A DNA stretch of 64,000 bases from Alectoria sarmentosa (GCA_009733775.1 WOGZ01000139.1:20404-84403); one strand, 5' to 3'; positions 38,535 to 51,015 are shown, numbered from the stretch's first letter. The notes: generated by a model from the letters alone, not told the origin. Numbers and translations: made by a program.

Positions 38535-39978
38535 CTAACTACCATCGGCGCTGCCGGTCCCTACTGCCAGCCTCAATGGAAGAGAAACCAGTTTAATTGG
38601 TCCCGCACGGAAAGATCCGCTACACGGCGCCAGCCAGTCCATAATCTCATTGAATGCTGGGTCTAGATTTGGCTGCATTACGTACTTAAAGCCATGTTCT
38701 CCTCCGTATTTTTGAGGAATGTTGGCAATGTCAATGTACGATGCCAAGATTGGCAACACTTCGGGTTCCTTCAGTATCATGAATTTAGAGGCCGTGAGAG
38801 GATCAATCCAGTCTCTGGCCCTTTTCCAGAGCGTTGGGAAGGGCGGAGCACCGATGACCTGGGTTTTGTTGGTTAGATTCTGACTATTTGCGTGTTTTGT
38901 GGGACAGGATCTGACCAACTCACAATCACTCGATCCAAGGTTTCGGGGTAGGCATCCGCGAGTATTTTGCTAAAAGACTGGAACCAGTTTCTGATCCTCC
39001 AAATCTGGACCAGTGACACCGCTGAGAGGTGGGTTATTACTGTCGCCTGAAAGACTGGTGTTTCTGGACTCGGTCTCGTGCGAACTAGAGAGCAAAGAGG
39101 CAGGGTGAACCTGACCATGCCTTCAAACACGGCGAGTGAGCAAAGGGTCACGGCAGAAGGCAATCCTGTCGGTGTTGGTCGTAAAGTAGATAGATAGTCG
39201 TAAGACTCCTTATAAGCATTCAGATTAGCAGTAAGGTATTTCATGTTGAAAAGGCAAATGGGCAAGCCTCGCTTGTCCCAACGACCCGTCCAGGCCATGA
39301 ACTGCAGCGGTGTCAGATTCTGGTATTTACGTTTAGAAAACCTGACACTGAGTTTCTTCATAGTCCATACCATCGACAGTCTCGTAGAATTTGGCCAGGT
39401 TGCTGTCATCGCGCGCTTGACATGTCGCCCGGAAGAAGTCGAGGGCCTTTCTGACATCGAATTGGCGAGTACGTAAGAAGCGTCTGCAAGAGGGTCGCGC
39501 GGAGTTTAGGTGAATGCCCAATGATGATCGCGGGAACCTCCACAGCTAAGTACGTATGACAAAGGTACGCTTGGGGAGTGGGACGCGATGATGACGAGTT
39601 ATGAAGGAGCATAACCAGAGTATGGTATGGAAGCTGTGAAAGATTCCTTGTTGCAAAACAAACAAAAGCATAAAATTTTGACCTACCGGATCTGACGATG
39701 ACGGTGCCACATGAAAAAAGGGAGAGGCTCGAAAGCAAACAACACTTCGTCAAAATGAGTGTGACGTAGATGAGAGACTTGAACTCACAGGAAAGTGACA
39801 TCGTCATTGATGCCGTCGTATAGATCGTCTGAGGTGATGCGCTTGGGTCTAGCTAGAAGGCCGTTCGCCTGGCATTCGGATTTGAAGTGGTAGAAAGCGG
39901 ATGCTTCTACCTTAGATCGGTCTGAAGAATTGGACGCAGTAGATCCCTCCTCCAACCCCCCCCCCCCGGAGTAGACAT
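38535..39978 (-). CDS. CRAL-TRIO (Sec14-like) lipid-transfer protein, start disturbed by a homopolymer
   Basis: Minus-strand exons are 39978-39789, 39483-39342, 39301-38924 and 38858-38535. Introns are 305, 40 and 65 nt; the second has an unusual GTTTTC donor. The N-terminal helical part (FYHFKSECQANGLL, LRFLRTRQFDVRKALDFF) is the CRAL-TRIO-N domain. The lipid-binding part follows, with WTGRWDKRGLPICLFNMKYL, FTLPLCSLV, YPETLDRVIVIGAPPFP, LTASKFMIL and the signature IPQKYGGE. Such proteins move phosphatidylinositol or other lipids between membranes. The only suitable ATG (39976-39978, MSTPGGGG) is followed by 12 G on the minus strand, which puts it one base out of frame with the rest. With 10 or 13 G it would be in frame. 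This could be a sequence error, a slippage allele, or a wrong start choice. Confidence 0.85.
39956..39967. repeat. 12-C mononucleotide run in the Sec14-like start region
   Basis: Twelve consecutive C on the plus strand (G on the coding strand) occur within the first codons of the Sec14-like gene. Runs of this length are prone to polymerase slippage and sequencing error, and here the length decides the reading frame. Confidence 0.95.
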
Positions 39979-40919
39979 TGAAGCAGCAAAGATGCAAAAG
40001 TATATGAGAGATGATTGATTGGGTGCCTTTTGGACCTTAAGGTAGCAGCAGGAGCAAAGAATGTCGGCTTCTGTTAGTGTTTAGTAGGCATGATCAATTG
40101 TTTAGTGAAAAAGGCTTGGAGTGTGTGGAATCATGCTACACTTTGATCGAAATGATATGCTCAGAAACATTCGCTAACTCACGTATTAAATGAGCATTAC
40201 ACACGCTTCACTGTGCTGCAAGTGCACATAATGGTCAGCACGTCATGTGAATGAAGATTGGGAACTTGTAAATGGAGATTGGAAAACGGAAAGTGAAGCT
40301 GCGGTATGTTGAGTACTGGAGTGCTGTACCACGCGGGTGACAGAAGTCCTCGTACACCCTAATTCCACGAGAGCCGTATAACTTGACAACAAACAATCTG
40401 ACGCAGAAGTTTTGGGTGTAAAATTTGTAGATACTACTTAGTTGCAAATATTTTGTCGCCAGAGGAAATAGTCTGAAGTAATATTGACTGACTTACGCCA
40501 GTTTACAGGATATTGGGATTTCTTGGAGTGTACGACGATTTCTGTTACCCGCGTGTGTACCTCCTTGCATACTTTACTCTATTCGGTAGGGCTGCGTCGG
40601 GATACCACGCTAGATACTTAGTCGGCCCCTCGGCCTATCGGGATCTAAGGCCAGAATTCTGCAAAGGCTGTGAGGAGAAGCAATAAGTAATCTGCTGCAT
40701 ACCGTTTATGCTGTCACTTCTGTTTGATCCAAAATTCTTCACGCTCGTTTGCTAGAAGAGTATCTTACTATTTCAAGTTTTTAAAACATACAGACAGTAT
40801 CGAGTCCTGAGCTGCCACTGAGTACTCCCGAAGGCAGCCGCCGGCCCAGTGTTCCCACTTCCTTCTTTTTCCCCATCCTAGAATATCTTCCCCCTTCCTC
40901 TACCAACATAGACAATAAG
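39979..40919. promoter_or_regulatory. Divergent intergenic region, Sec14-like gene to V-ATPase E gene
   Basis: About 940 bp between divergently transcribed genes, so both promoters lie here. The 120 bp before the V-ATPase ATG are pyrimidine-rich (CCACTTCCTTCTTTTTCCCC near 40855). No defined binding sites and no RNA gene were recognised. Confidence 0.45.
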
Positions 40920-41718
40920 ATGTCCCACGCCATGTCGGACGATCAGGTATCTTGAACTTTCAATCACAGCTTGGCGTGATGGAGGGCTAAGCATCTGTTC
41001 AGGTGGCGGGCGAGCTCAAGAAGATGACTGCCTTCATCCGCCAAGAAGCCCTTGAGAAAGCCAAGGAAATCCAGATCAAGGCTGACGAGGAGTTCGCTAT
41101 TGAGAAGTCAAAGCTCGTCCGCCAAGAAACCTCTTCGATCGACTCCCAGTACGCCAAAAAGCACAAACAGGCATCCATGTCGCAGCAAATCACCCGCTCC
41201 ACCCTAGCCAACAAGACGCGCATAAAGGTGCTCTCCGCAAGACAAGAATTGCTCGACGAACTGTTTGAGAAGGCGAGAGATAAGCTGGCGAGTTACAGCG
41301 AAGATAAGGGAAATTACGAGGGCATGTGCAAGGGCCTGATTCTGGAGGGATTGTATGCGTTGAACGAGGACAAGGTGACAGTGAGGGCAAGGAAGGCCGA
41401 CTACGATATCGCGAAGAAGGCGATCAACAGTGCGAAGAAAGCCTATAAAGAGAACCTGGGGAAAGATGTCAACGTTGAGCTGGATGAGAAGAACCCGCAG
41501 CCGGAGGGATCGTATGGCTCCCTCTGCCTTGCACATGCTCTTATGAGAAGAGTGCTAACACGAATAGGTCGGGAGGTGTTTCAATCGTGGGCGGAGGTGG
41601 GAAGATCGATATCAACAACACCCTCGATGAACGTCTGAAGCTACTGGAGACCGATGCATTACCCATGGTCCGGACAACTCTGTTCGGTAAGAATGAGAAC
41701 CGTAGGTTCTACGATTGA
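40920..41718 (+). CDS. vma4: V-type proton ATPase subunit E
   Basis: Three exons (40920-40946, 41003-41511, 41568-41718) encode 228 aa, the usual size of subunit E. Exon 1 is only nine codons (MSHAMSDDQ) and is confirmed by the in-frame GTATCT...TTCAG intron. The N-terminal half is a long charged helix (MTAFIRQEALEKAKEIQIKA, DEEFAIEKSKLV) that forms the peripheral stalk coiled coil with subunit G. The C-terminal half has the globular part, with GGVSIVGGGGKIDINNTLDE and LETDALPMVRTTLFG. Subunit E links V1 to V0 and resists rotation in the vacuolar and endosomal proton pump. The gene converges on the next gene, with stops 215 bp apart. Confidence 0.96.
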
Positions 41719-41933
41719 TTGGGCAACGGTGTTGTACAGCTACAGTGGGTTATAGGTTATTCTATTAGATTATTTTGCTCTGCTGGGAGGCTGTTTGTCA
41801 CTGTAACACTTGGATTGCACTCTGATCGGATAGATGATATCCCGTGTACGATATCCAGACGTTAGAGACACGCAAGAACAAAATTGGCAGGAGAATTAAA
41901 TAACTCGTTTCCTGCGCATACTTCGCACCTATT

Positions 41934-44161
41934 TCACGAAGCTGCCACAGTCCTTAATTTGCCACGTCTTTGCACGCTGTCCGGCAGGGCAAAGAACGTC
42001 CTTTGCTTCCCCTTTTCGACAAACGCTTCCATTATGTGCCTGTCCGCAGTACCTTCGACTGTGGAGTCTCCAAACAAGGAGTTCTTTGGAGGAGGTTTCG
42101 TTCGAACCCCGTACAAAAGCCGATATTGAAATGCTTCAAGCACCTCCTTGGCTTCTGTCCTTCCCATGTGCGAGGCGCCTGTGTCGACGATATCTGCGAA
42201 CATAGACTTGATCTTAAATGACAGCACATCGATATCGCGGTTGAAAGCCTTCTCTTCCTCCGTGGAGCAAGGCGAGGACAGAGGATCACCGCAGTCAATG
42301 GCAATACTAAGGATACCAATTGCAGCTGCGAGTTCGCTATAATCTGTTGCATTACTGGTCATAAATTGTGGACTCTCGAGGTGACGAGCGATCCCTATGA
42401 GATCTATTGTATCATCTGATCGCTGGCTCAAGTACCCAATGTCTCGGAAAAAGCATGCGAGCGCGAGACGTCGCCGTAGTAGGATCAGTCGATGGGAGGA
42501 GGCAAATATGGTTTGGAGGAGTCGCAAGCGCAAAGTTGCGTCCATAATGGACTGGAAAGCTGTGGTCATTACAATCTGAAGCTGCTCGAAGTTGGGTCAG
42601 CTTACTCCCACTCTTATCCGTCTTGGTCACCTACTTCATGATCAAGATCCTGCTCAGGGATCGACTCAATCAGGCTTGCGAATGCTTTTTCAATTGCACT
42701 TAAAATGTGACAGCTGTTAGCGATGGAATGGTCCAATGCGAGACGGCATAAGGTGCAGATCAGATGTATCCTTGACTTGGCACCTAAATCGCTTGCTACG
42801 TTATGGAAGAGATCTAGGATTGATAACAAGCTTGGCCGGCTGACGGACTCCACGCGCTGCGACAACTTTGCGTGGGGAATTACCGGTTCTTCAATGTCCA
42901 GCGCAACAGCACGGGCCCCAATCTTTCGAAATAGCATACTGATGCGCTCAGGCGAGAGTACTGAGCCCAGATGTTTTGACGCATCTGTAAGTGTAGCGGT
43001 GTAAGAACACCTCAGGTCCTCCCTCGACTCGAGACATATCGCGTCCATAATCCAAAGTAGGATTTCCTCTGGCAGGTTATCCCTCATCGCAAGTTCGCCG
43101 ACGTACCCACTCAAAAAAGCCTGCTGCCTTGAGGACGTCTCCCACAGCATGCTTCCAAGACGGCCATCCTCAATGACAGGAAAATCCGATTGCTCGGATA
43201 GAGGATCCTCCGCCTGCTCATCGAAAAAGGACCACGATTTGCCAAGATGTGAAGCTTCTGTCCTCTGAATTGCGGCCTTGAGTCGACTTATTTCGTCTTC
43301 GTCCCCATGCTCCTTCATGGCTATGTCGATGAACGTTGCATCGAATGGCCCGTTTGTAGACACAGCCCCCGCGTCTCCACTGGCAAATGTCTTTCGCTGC
43401 TCAGATGATCTGATCATCAAATTTGCTCGGGCAATAGCTTCGAGAGACGCCTCTTCTTGTTTCCTGTGTCTTGCTAACGACTCGAGATCGAACTTGTACC
43501 TTTTGGGTTGTACAGGAAGAGCCAAACGTAGCGACGCAGCTATTTTGTCAGTCTTGTTTCTGCGCCTTGTGCTCATGCGACGCCTATCGTCGGCGTTCCT
43601 GTTTAGAGGCAATGCAGGTGATTGAGATTCTGGAAATGATGTTTCCCCCCAAGATTTTCGGCCTTCCAGCAGTAGCAGATCATTTAGATCCTCGAGTGAA
43701 GAATCAGAATCAGAATCGTCGTCTGAGTTTCTGATCACTACCTCACCATTCTTCACTACACGCTGGCTGCTCATTAGATTTGTACCTTGCGGGCCAAGGA
43801 CGTCGGCATTCCACAACCTTGGATCACGGGAAAGGGGCGTAGGTGGTGTGTATGAAATCTCGTCCCTGAACACCCGTGCAGCTGTACCCATATTTGCGGG
43901 CTCCTCATCCTGGGGGCCTGGTGGCTGTCTGCTTGAGCTCCTCGAGGTGAGCATTATTGATGTCCCTTGTAAGCATTGACCCAGATGCTCCCCTTCTCGA
44001 CCAAACCTCTGCTCTGCTTGGTTTTTTTTCGGAGCGGTCGAAAACGATCGTCTGATTGCCCGTGGCTCTTCCAAGCTGTCTTCGGGCAGCGAACGTTTCT
44101 TCAGGCGAGGCGGTTGTGTGAAAGGCTTGAAGTAACTGAGAATACTGGTGTTCTTGTACAT
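41934..44161 (-). CDS. Unidentified protein with possible N-terminal PCNA-interacting motif
   Basis: Two minus-strand exons (44161-42635 and 42581-41934) are joined across a 53-nt GTAGGT...GCAG intron and give 724 aa. The ATG at 44161 is the first in frame. Residues 4-11 (NTSILSYF) fit the spacing of a PIP box (Qxx[ILM]xx[FY][FY]) but with Asn in place of Gln. Residues 12-320 or so are polar and low-complexity, with an acidic run (NSDDDSDSDSSLEDLNDLL). The C-terminal 350 residues are helix-rich, including EEILLWIMDAICLESREDL, RPSLLSILDLFHNVASDLG and LRLRLLQTIFASSHRL. The build of a disordered N-terminus plus a helical-repeat C-terminus is seen in DNA-repair scaffold proteins such as Smc5/6-associated Nse5/Nse6. 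I mention that only as a guess and assign no function. Confidence 0.82.
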
Positions 44162-45517
44162 GGTCGCACCGGGTTTTGGACGCCTTTCGAAGGGTCAAGG
44201 ATCAATTGACCACTAAATGAGTACTGTTCTGGTGCTCGAATTGTCGAGTGCAAGAAGGTCCACACTGACGAGGCCTCGGCGCGTCGCGCTCTTTACGAGA
44301 ACACGCAGATCACGTGGTGCCAAGCCACTTCGTAGGGTCGTTGAATATCGAGGACAGACTTTGACTCCTGCATATGTAGTCACCGAATCTTCGGGGTGAG
44401 ACTGCTTGCAACGGAGTAGAGGCATGTCTAGGCTGGATCGGGTCTTTGCGGTCGAGAGTCCTGAGCCTTTGCACCCAGTCGCCTCTCGGTATAACGGAAT
44501 CGAAATTCAACAGCTTCATTCCCTTTTCAAGCGTATTCCGTTACAGCGAAAGGGCGCTAAGAAACGCTAAGCCCAGGACGTATAAGGCTAAGGCTCAGAA
44601 AAATATTTAAGCAAGTCAAAACTGCTTATGCACACTATATCATGCAACGTATGTTTTCCGTTATGTCACGAAATCTATTCCGTTATACGTTGTAACGAAA
44701 TTTCCGTTAATTGTATGAGGATTCTACTGAAATCCCTGACTTGGTTCCGTAAAAACGAAAATTCCGTTAGAACCGATTTCGTTATAATGAGAGGCGACTG
44801 TATCACGTCAAAGCTGCTTACCTGTGTTGCAGCCTTGTTAATTACGAGTATTACAGTCAGCCTCAAAGATTTGTAGGCCAAGGACTTGTAGCTGGCCTGA
44901 ATCAAGAAGCTTCCTGTCCAGCTGAGACTTGGGCATTAAGATTAATCTACTAGGACTTTACATCAGCTACATCGCCCAGTACTTTAAAATCTTTGTAGCT
45001 GCCATCGACTTCACATCCCAAAATTGGTTGGTTGCTCACATATCTCGGACACCTTTCACCCGGAGGCCGGGCTCAAAACTCAATACTTACAAATCGCCCG
45101 AGGATCCTCGAGCGTGCCCTTAGAGTCAGCTCCATCATCGTCGCTATTTTATTCACATCCTGCCTCTCCCAACGTCCATACACACATGCCAGACGTAAGC
45201 TATACATTCCCAAAAAAAGACCAGTCTCTTCCCCCTAAATTCTACCGCTTGATATTCTGAGCACGAGGTATCTGAGCTGACCCACCCGCTCTAAAGCTTT
45301 GTCGCCCTAGCCGTTAACAACATTGGACAACGATTCACTCTCACTGGCTTTGAAACAATCAGTCTGCCTTGACACGTCTAACAGATCATTTCATTCGTTC
45401 AATCAGTCCGGAAGATGTTACATTAAAGTTGCGCTGGTGGGGACATATCATCTTACCCGATCTCATAGCTACGGGATTCCTGGATGATTACTATCAAACG
45501 GACCCCGTCTTGTCGCT
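44162..45517. promoter_or_regulatory. Divergent promoter region containing a TTCCGTTA motif array
   Basis: This 1356-bp gap separates the unidentified minus-strand gene from the plus-strand flippase gene. Its centre holds a dense cluster of TTCCGTTA copies (listed separately). The rest has no convincing reading frame. The stretch from about 45170 to 45517 should contain the 5' UTR of the flippase gene. Confidence 0.5.
44492..44785. repeat. Cluster of TTCCGTTA motifs
   Basis: Exact TTCCGTTA occurs at 44536-44543, 44656-44663, 44678-44685, 44702-44709 and 44762-44769, and inverted (TAACGGAA) at 44492-44499. Near-copies are TTCCGTAA at 44745-44752 and TTCGTTA at 44778-44784. Several are paired with CGAAA or TAACGAAA; 44677-44701 forms an imperfect inverted repeat (ATTCCGTTA, 7-nt spacer, TAACGAAAT). 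The core TAACGG matches the consensus bound by Myb-type DNA-binding domains (YAAC[GT]G). It may be a regulatory array for the two divergent genes or the relic of a small repeat. Confidence 0.75.
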
Positions 45518-48500
45518 ATGGCAATTCAGCCATACCAGAAAGATAGCAATGTCTCAAATCCTATCAAGAGAATTCGATGGGCAACGCAGCGTGTCACTGG
45601 TGCCAATGAGCAGAAAAAAAGACATAGCATAATAGGCAGGTTACATCACAGAAAGGTAGGATCGAGCGAGAAGAAAAGAGAGTCTGGGGAAGGTTCGCAC
45701 TCAGATGGCAGACATGAGGAGACTGATACTTCAACGGAGAGTGGCGACCAAGAAGACTCGAGGCGGAGAATATTCTTCAACATTCCCTTGCCAGAGGACG
45801 CAAAGGACGAGGACGGCCGCCCTCTGGCCAAGTACGCCAGAAACAAGATTCGTACGGCCAAATACACCCCTTTAAGTTTCATTCCAAAGAATCTGTGGTT
45901 CCAATTCCACAACATCGCCAATATATACTTCCTGTTCGTCATCGTTCTAGCTGTAAGGAATATGCTTCACTCCGTTGCAGCGTACTATGCTGATGCATCA
46001 TGCGGAGCAGTTCTTCAGCATATTTGGTGCCTCCAATCCTGGTCTAGGCTCCGTGCCTTTGATAGTCATTTTATTTGTCACTGCAGTCAAAGACGCTATA
46101 GAGGATTGGCGAAGGACCGTACTAGACAATGAGCTCAACAACTCCCCTGTTCATCGCCTGGTCGAATGGAACAATGTCAACAGCTCCGCTGACAACGTCT
46201 CGTTGTGGCGCAGAATCAAGAAAGGCACGACTCGTGGGATCATGCAAATGTTCAGGTTCTTCAAGAGTAAAAGCCGAAGAAAGTCTCGCGACGAAAAGAC
46301 ATACGCCGAGAGAGCCTTGGATGAACCTCGACCTTCCGGCGAAACAATGCGGACTCGACGTTCTGTGTCTTCTCGCACATCATTCCACTCTGAGCAAAGC
46401 CACGCCAATGTAGACGAAATCCAGATGACGCCAGTACCATCTCCACAGCCGGCACAGCGAGGTGTGACAGAAAGCAGCAGATTGTCTTCGGGAGAGCGGC
46501 CTGGTACATCTTTCTCTTACGAAGACGACAATCTTGTGCTTGAAACGGCAGACGGCAAGCTGGCTTCTCCGAACGGAAGCAAAGACGAGAGTCGTCCAGC
46601 TCCAGCGAAATTTTATGGGAACCTCATAGACCCACTGAAAAGTGTTCCAGGGAAGGCCAAATTCAAAAAGGATCATTGGAAAAGCGTTCAGGTAGGAGAT
46701 TTCCTGCGCATATACAATGAGGACCAGATACCGGCAGACCTGGTCGTCTTGTCTACCTCCGACCCCGACGGTGCTTGCTATGTGGAGACTAAAGGTTTGG
46801 ACGGGGAAACCAACCTGAAGGTACGACAAGCTTTGCATAGTGGGCGCAAGATCAAGCATGCAAAGGACTGCGAGCAGACGGAATTCGTGATAGAAAGCGA
46901 CGCGCCTCAAGCCAATCTCTATCAATATAGCGGGGCGGCAAGATGGACGCAGAGGGATACCAAGAACCCTGCGGAATCCGCGACTCAAATGGCGGAACCG
47001 ATTTCTATCAATAACCTCCTCCTCCGTGGATGCACTCTCCGTAATACTGAGTGGGTTCTTGGGGTAGTTGTTTTCACTGGACGGGAAACAAAGATTATGC
47101 TCAATTCTGGCATGACTCCTAGCAAACGTTCCCGTATTGCAAGGGAGCTCAACTGGGATGTCATCTACAACTTCGTCATCCTTTTCTTTATGTGTCTTCT
47201 CTCCGGTATTATAAATGGAGTGATATGGTCGCAGGGTAACAACTCCTTGGATTACTTTGAATTCGGTTCTATTGGGGGAAAACCCTCGCTGGACGGATTC
47301 ATCACCTTCTGGGCCTCCGTAATCCTCTTCCAGAACTTGGTTCCTATATCGCTATACATTTCCTTGGAAATCATCAGGACTGCTCAGGCATTCTTCATCT
47401 ACAGTGATACGTTCATGTACTACGAGAAGCTCGATTACCCTTGTACGCCCAAGTCATGGAACATCTCGGACGATGTTGGACAAATCGAGTATATCTTTTC
47501 CGACAAAACGGGAACATTGACTCAGAATGTCATGGAATTCAAGAAGTGCTCCATCAATGGGCTTCCTTATGGAGAGGCTTATACCGAGGCCCAAGCTGGC
47601 ATGCAGAGGCGTCAAGGTGTCGACATCGAGGCGGAGGGGGCGAAAGCGCACAAACAGATTGCTCAGGATCGTATCAAGATGCTGGAGGACCTCCGAAAGA
47701 TGCATAATAATCCCTATCTTCACGACGATGAGCTAACTTTTGTTGCCCCTGATTTTGTCACTGATCTTGAAGGCCGATCTGGGCAGGAGCAGAAACTGGC
47801 AGCTGAGAGATTTATGCTAGCTCTGGCCCTTTGCCATACCGTAATCACCGAGAGAACACCAGGGGATCCGCCAAGAATCGAATACAAAGCCCAGTCGCCT
47901 GATGAAGCGGCTTTGGTGGCAACCGCGCGTGACTGTGGTTTCACAGTGATTGGCAGGTCCACCGATGGCATCATACTGAACATCCTGGGCGAGGAAAGGG
48001 AGTATACGGTGCTTAACACTCTCGAGTTCAATTCGTCTCGGAAACGTATGAGCGCCATCATACGTATGCCAGACGGCCGGATTGTTCTATTCTGCAAAGG
48101 CGCCGACAGCGTCATCTATTCACGACTGAAGCGCGGAGAGCAACAGCAACTGAGGAAAGTCACAGCTGAACATCTTGAGATGTTTGCTCGCGAGGGACTA
48201 CGAACGCTATGCATTGCACAAAAGGAGATAGGCGAGACAGAATATCGCATCTGGAATAAGGAGCACGACCTTGCCGCAGCAGCCATCATCGACCGAGAGG
48301 ATAAGCTTGAAATTGTTTCTGACGCCATAGAAAGGGACCTCGACCTCATTGGTGGAACGGCAATTGAGGATCGATTGCAAGATGGTGTTCCAGATACTAT
48401 CGCTTTGCTCGCAGATGCTGGTATCAAACTTTGGGTGCTCACGGGTGACAAAGTAGAGACGGCCATTAACATCGGTTTCTCCTGTAATCTTCTCAGCAAC

Positions 48501-50232
48501 GAGATGGACCTGATCGTGTTCAAGGTGCAAGAGGACTCACCTGGATCCGCTGAGGCTGAATTGGACAGGCATCTGGCTTCATTCAACATCACCGGCTCGG
48601 ACGAAGAACTGAAAGCGGCTCGCAAAAACCACGAGCCACCTGGACCCACACACGCTATCGTCATCGATGGCGATGCCTTGAAATTGGTGCTCGAGGAGGG
48701 GCTACGCCAGAAGTTTCTGCTGCTTTGCAAGATGTGCAAATCTGTTCTGTGCTGCCGAGTAAGCCCCGCCCAGAAAGCGGCCGTCGTCCAGATGGTTAAG
48801 AATGGATTGGACGTGATGACTTTGTCCATCGGCGATGGCGCTAACGATGTGGCAATGATACAAGAAGCCGATGTAGGCGTTGGTATCGCTGGTGAGGAGG
48901 GCAGACAGGCAGTCATGTCCTCCGATTATGCCATCGGTCAGTTCCGCTTCTTACAGCGACTGATTCTCGTTCACGGCCGTTGGTCCTACCGGCGTTTGGC
49001 AGAGACCATTGCCAACTTCTTCTACAAGGTACGCATGAGGAAATCGCGTTGCTGATTTGTCAACGCGGTTACTGAATTTTTACAGAACATCGTCTGGACA
49101 TTCGCCCTTTTCTGGTATCAGATATACAACAACTTTGACTGCTCTTATCTTTTCGACTACACCTACATTCTGCTAGTCAATTTAGCATTTACGTCTCTTG
49201 CGGTAATTTTCATGGGTATACTCGATCAGGACGTAAATGACAAGGTTTCGTTAGCCGTTCCGCAACTCTACCGGAGAGGCATCGAGCGGAAAGAATGGTC
49301 TCAAAAGAAATTCTGGTAGGCAATAAGTATCTGCTGCCCTCACGCGTTTGCTGACCGTGCACAGGCTTTACATGCTGGACGGAATCTACCAATCACTCAT
49401 TTGTTTCTTCATGCCATACCTACTGTTCAGGCCCGCCACCTTCAATACCAGCAACGGTCTCGATCTCAACGACAACAAAAGGATAGGCGTGTACACCGCC
49501 ACTGCGACCATCGTGGTCGTTAACCTTTACATCTTATTGAATACCTACAGGTGGGATTGGCTGATGTTGTTGCTCGTTTCTATCAGTATCCTCCTGATCT
49601 GGTTCTGGACTGGGGTGTACACTGCATTTTCTTCCTCCGATCAATTTTACAAGGCGGCACCCGAAGTCTATGGCGAACTTTCATTCTGGGTGCTTACCCT
49701 ACTCACGGTCAGTATATGTCTGATGCCCCGATTCACGATCAAATCCTTCCAGAAGATGTATTTCCCCTTGGACGTCGATGTCATCCGAGAACAGGTTCGG
49801 CAAGGGAGATTCAAGTATCTGGACAAGTATGAGGCGTATGTGCCGCCAGGGAAAGTGCCATCTGCGGCTTCGTCCGATGTTTCTCAGCCTGCGAAAGCGG
49901 CCCCAGGTACGCGAACGCCACTAGAAGATGATGAACGACCTATTTACCCACCCTCGGTAGCCGCGACAGGCACCACACACAACGCACGCAGCCAAAACGG
50001 CAGTGATGGGACCGACTACACTGGGCACAAGTCGTCTTTCGAGCAACCTCGCGTGTCGTTCGATCGACCGAGGCCATCATTCGACAGAATGCGGAATTCG
50101 ATGGACCAGATACGACCGAGCTACGAAGCGAGCAACGACTTCACTTCTGCAGCTCTTCTGACGAGGGTTGAGTCGAGTCACTCAGATGTACACACCCCGA
50201 AAGCACGACATGGGCAGTCGTCTCTGCGATAG
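45518..50232 (+). CDS. dnf1: P4-type phospholipid flippase, Dnf1/Dnf2 class
   Basis: Four exons (45518-45952, 46011-49028, 49086-49315, 49365-50232) encode 1516 aa. The start MAIQPYQKD is the first ATG in frame. The N-terminal signature (IRWATQRVTG, FNIPLPEDAKDE, NKIRTAKYTPLSFIPKNLWF) is that of the Dnf1/2 class rather than Drs2. In order there follow the actuator loop DGET (409-412), PISLYISLE in membrane segment 4 (about 590-598), the phosphorylated Asp in DKTGTLTQN (D643), the nucleotide-binding part (KAQSPDEAALV), the hinge GDGANDVAM (about 1086-1094) and six C-terminal membrane segments starting at NIVWTFALFWYQ. Such pumps move phosphatidylcholine, phosphatidylethanolamine or lyso-lipids inward across plasma or endosomal membranes with a Cdc50-type subunit. 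The cytosolic tail ends in Ser/Arg repeats (SFDRPRPSFDRMRNS), probable kinase targets. Confidence 0.95.
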
Positions 50233-51015
50233 CATCGCGACGCTCCGATATACGGCCTACTTTGCATGTGTCTACCTGTACATATATCCGCCAGCGACTT
50301 AGATACTCCTATTTGCGGCCATGTTCCCTGAGCGAGTTATTTTCATTCATGTTGCATGGGCGGCGTTTTGAAAGAAAGGCACGGGAGCTGTCACTCTCAA
50401 GGAATTTTTCTCACTCCCGGCCGCTTGAGACTTACTCTATCTGTACTTGCGTACTAAGCCATCTGATGCGGTGGTTCACCACCGCGCTCGAACTTTTGTT
50501 CCAGGGCATGAAGAAGAGAGAAATGTAGAATCTTCACCGTGACAATGATAGCTGTTGAACACAGATAAATAGCCCACCGTAAACCTACATATACAGTAAC
50601 ATCCTTTTAGATCTGGTTTGCTGCGTACTAGTACATCTCCTTCGCTCCTTTATCGATATTTCATACTTCGCAAACAGCTTTAACGGAATTTAGAATTCCA
50701 AACTCCGGAAAAGTCTCGTGTTCCATTCTACGCGTTGCATTTCATATATGCAGGTAGAGAGCAAAACAATGTCGAGTTAGTGAAGTTCTCGGTATACATT
50801 CTTTACCAAGCCTCTGTCTACTTTACTTCATTCTCTTTGTCTTGCCTCAAATAAGTTTCACCTGAGGTCGCTACATTGATCTGCGACTTCCTTGTTCTCT
50901 GAACCTCACCAAATGCCGCCACGATCCTTGACACAAGATATACCACCCACACTCTCTCTGAGGGAGGGCAAGGGTCCTCCAGCCAGCGCTCTTCAACAAC
51001 GACTCTTGAAAAGCT
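50233..51015. other. Intergenic region, flippase gene to Sen1 gene
   Basis: About 780 bp of normal composition, slightly AT-rich near 50560-50700. It holds the flippase 3' UTR and the Sen1 promoter. No RNA gene or repeat was seen. Confidence 0.5.

Noticed and set aside
44213..44425. 70-codon frame between the unidentified gene and the motif array, open on both strands
   Set aside because: Short and overlapped by an open frame on the other strand, with no recognisable domain.
48116..48916. 266-codon minus-strand frame inside the flippase gene (and another at 47720-48115)
   Set aside because: They are antisense shadows of a strongly conserved P-type ATPase exon. The sense strand carries the catalytic motifs.
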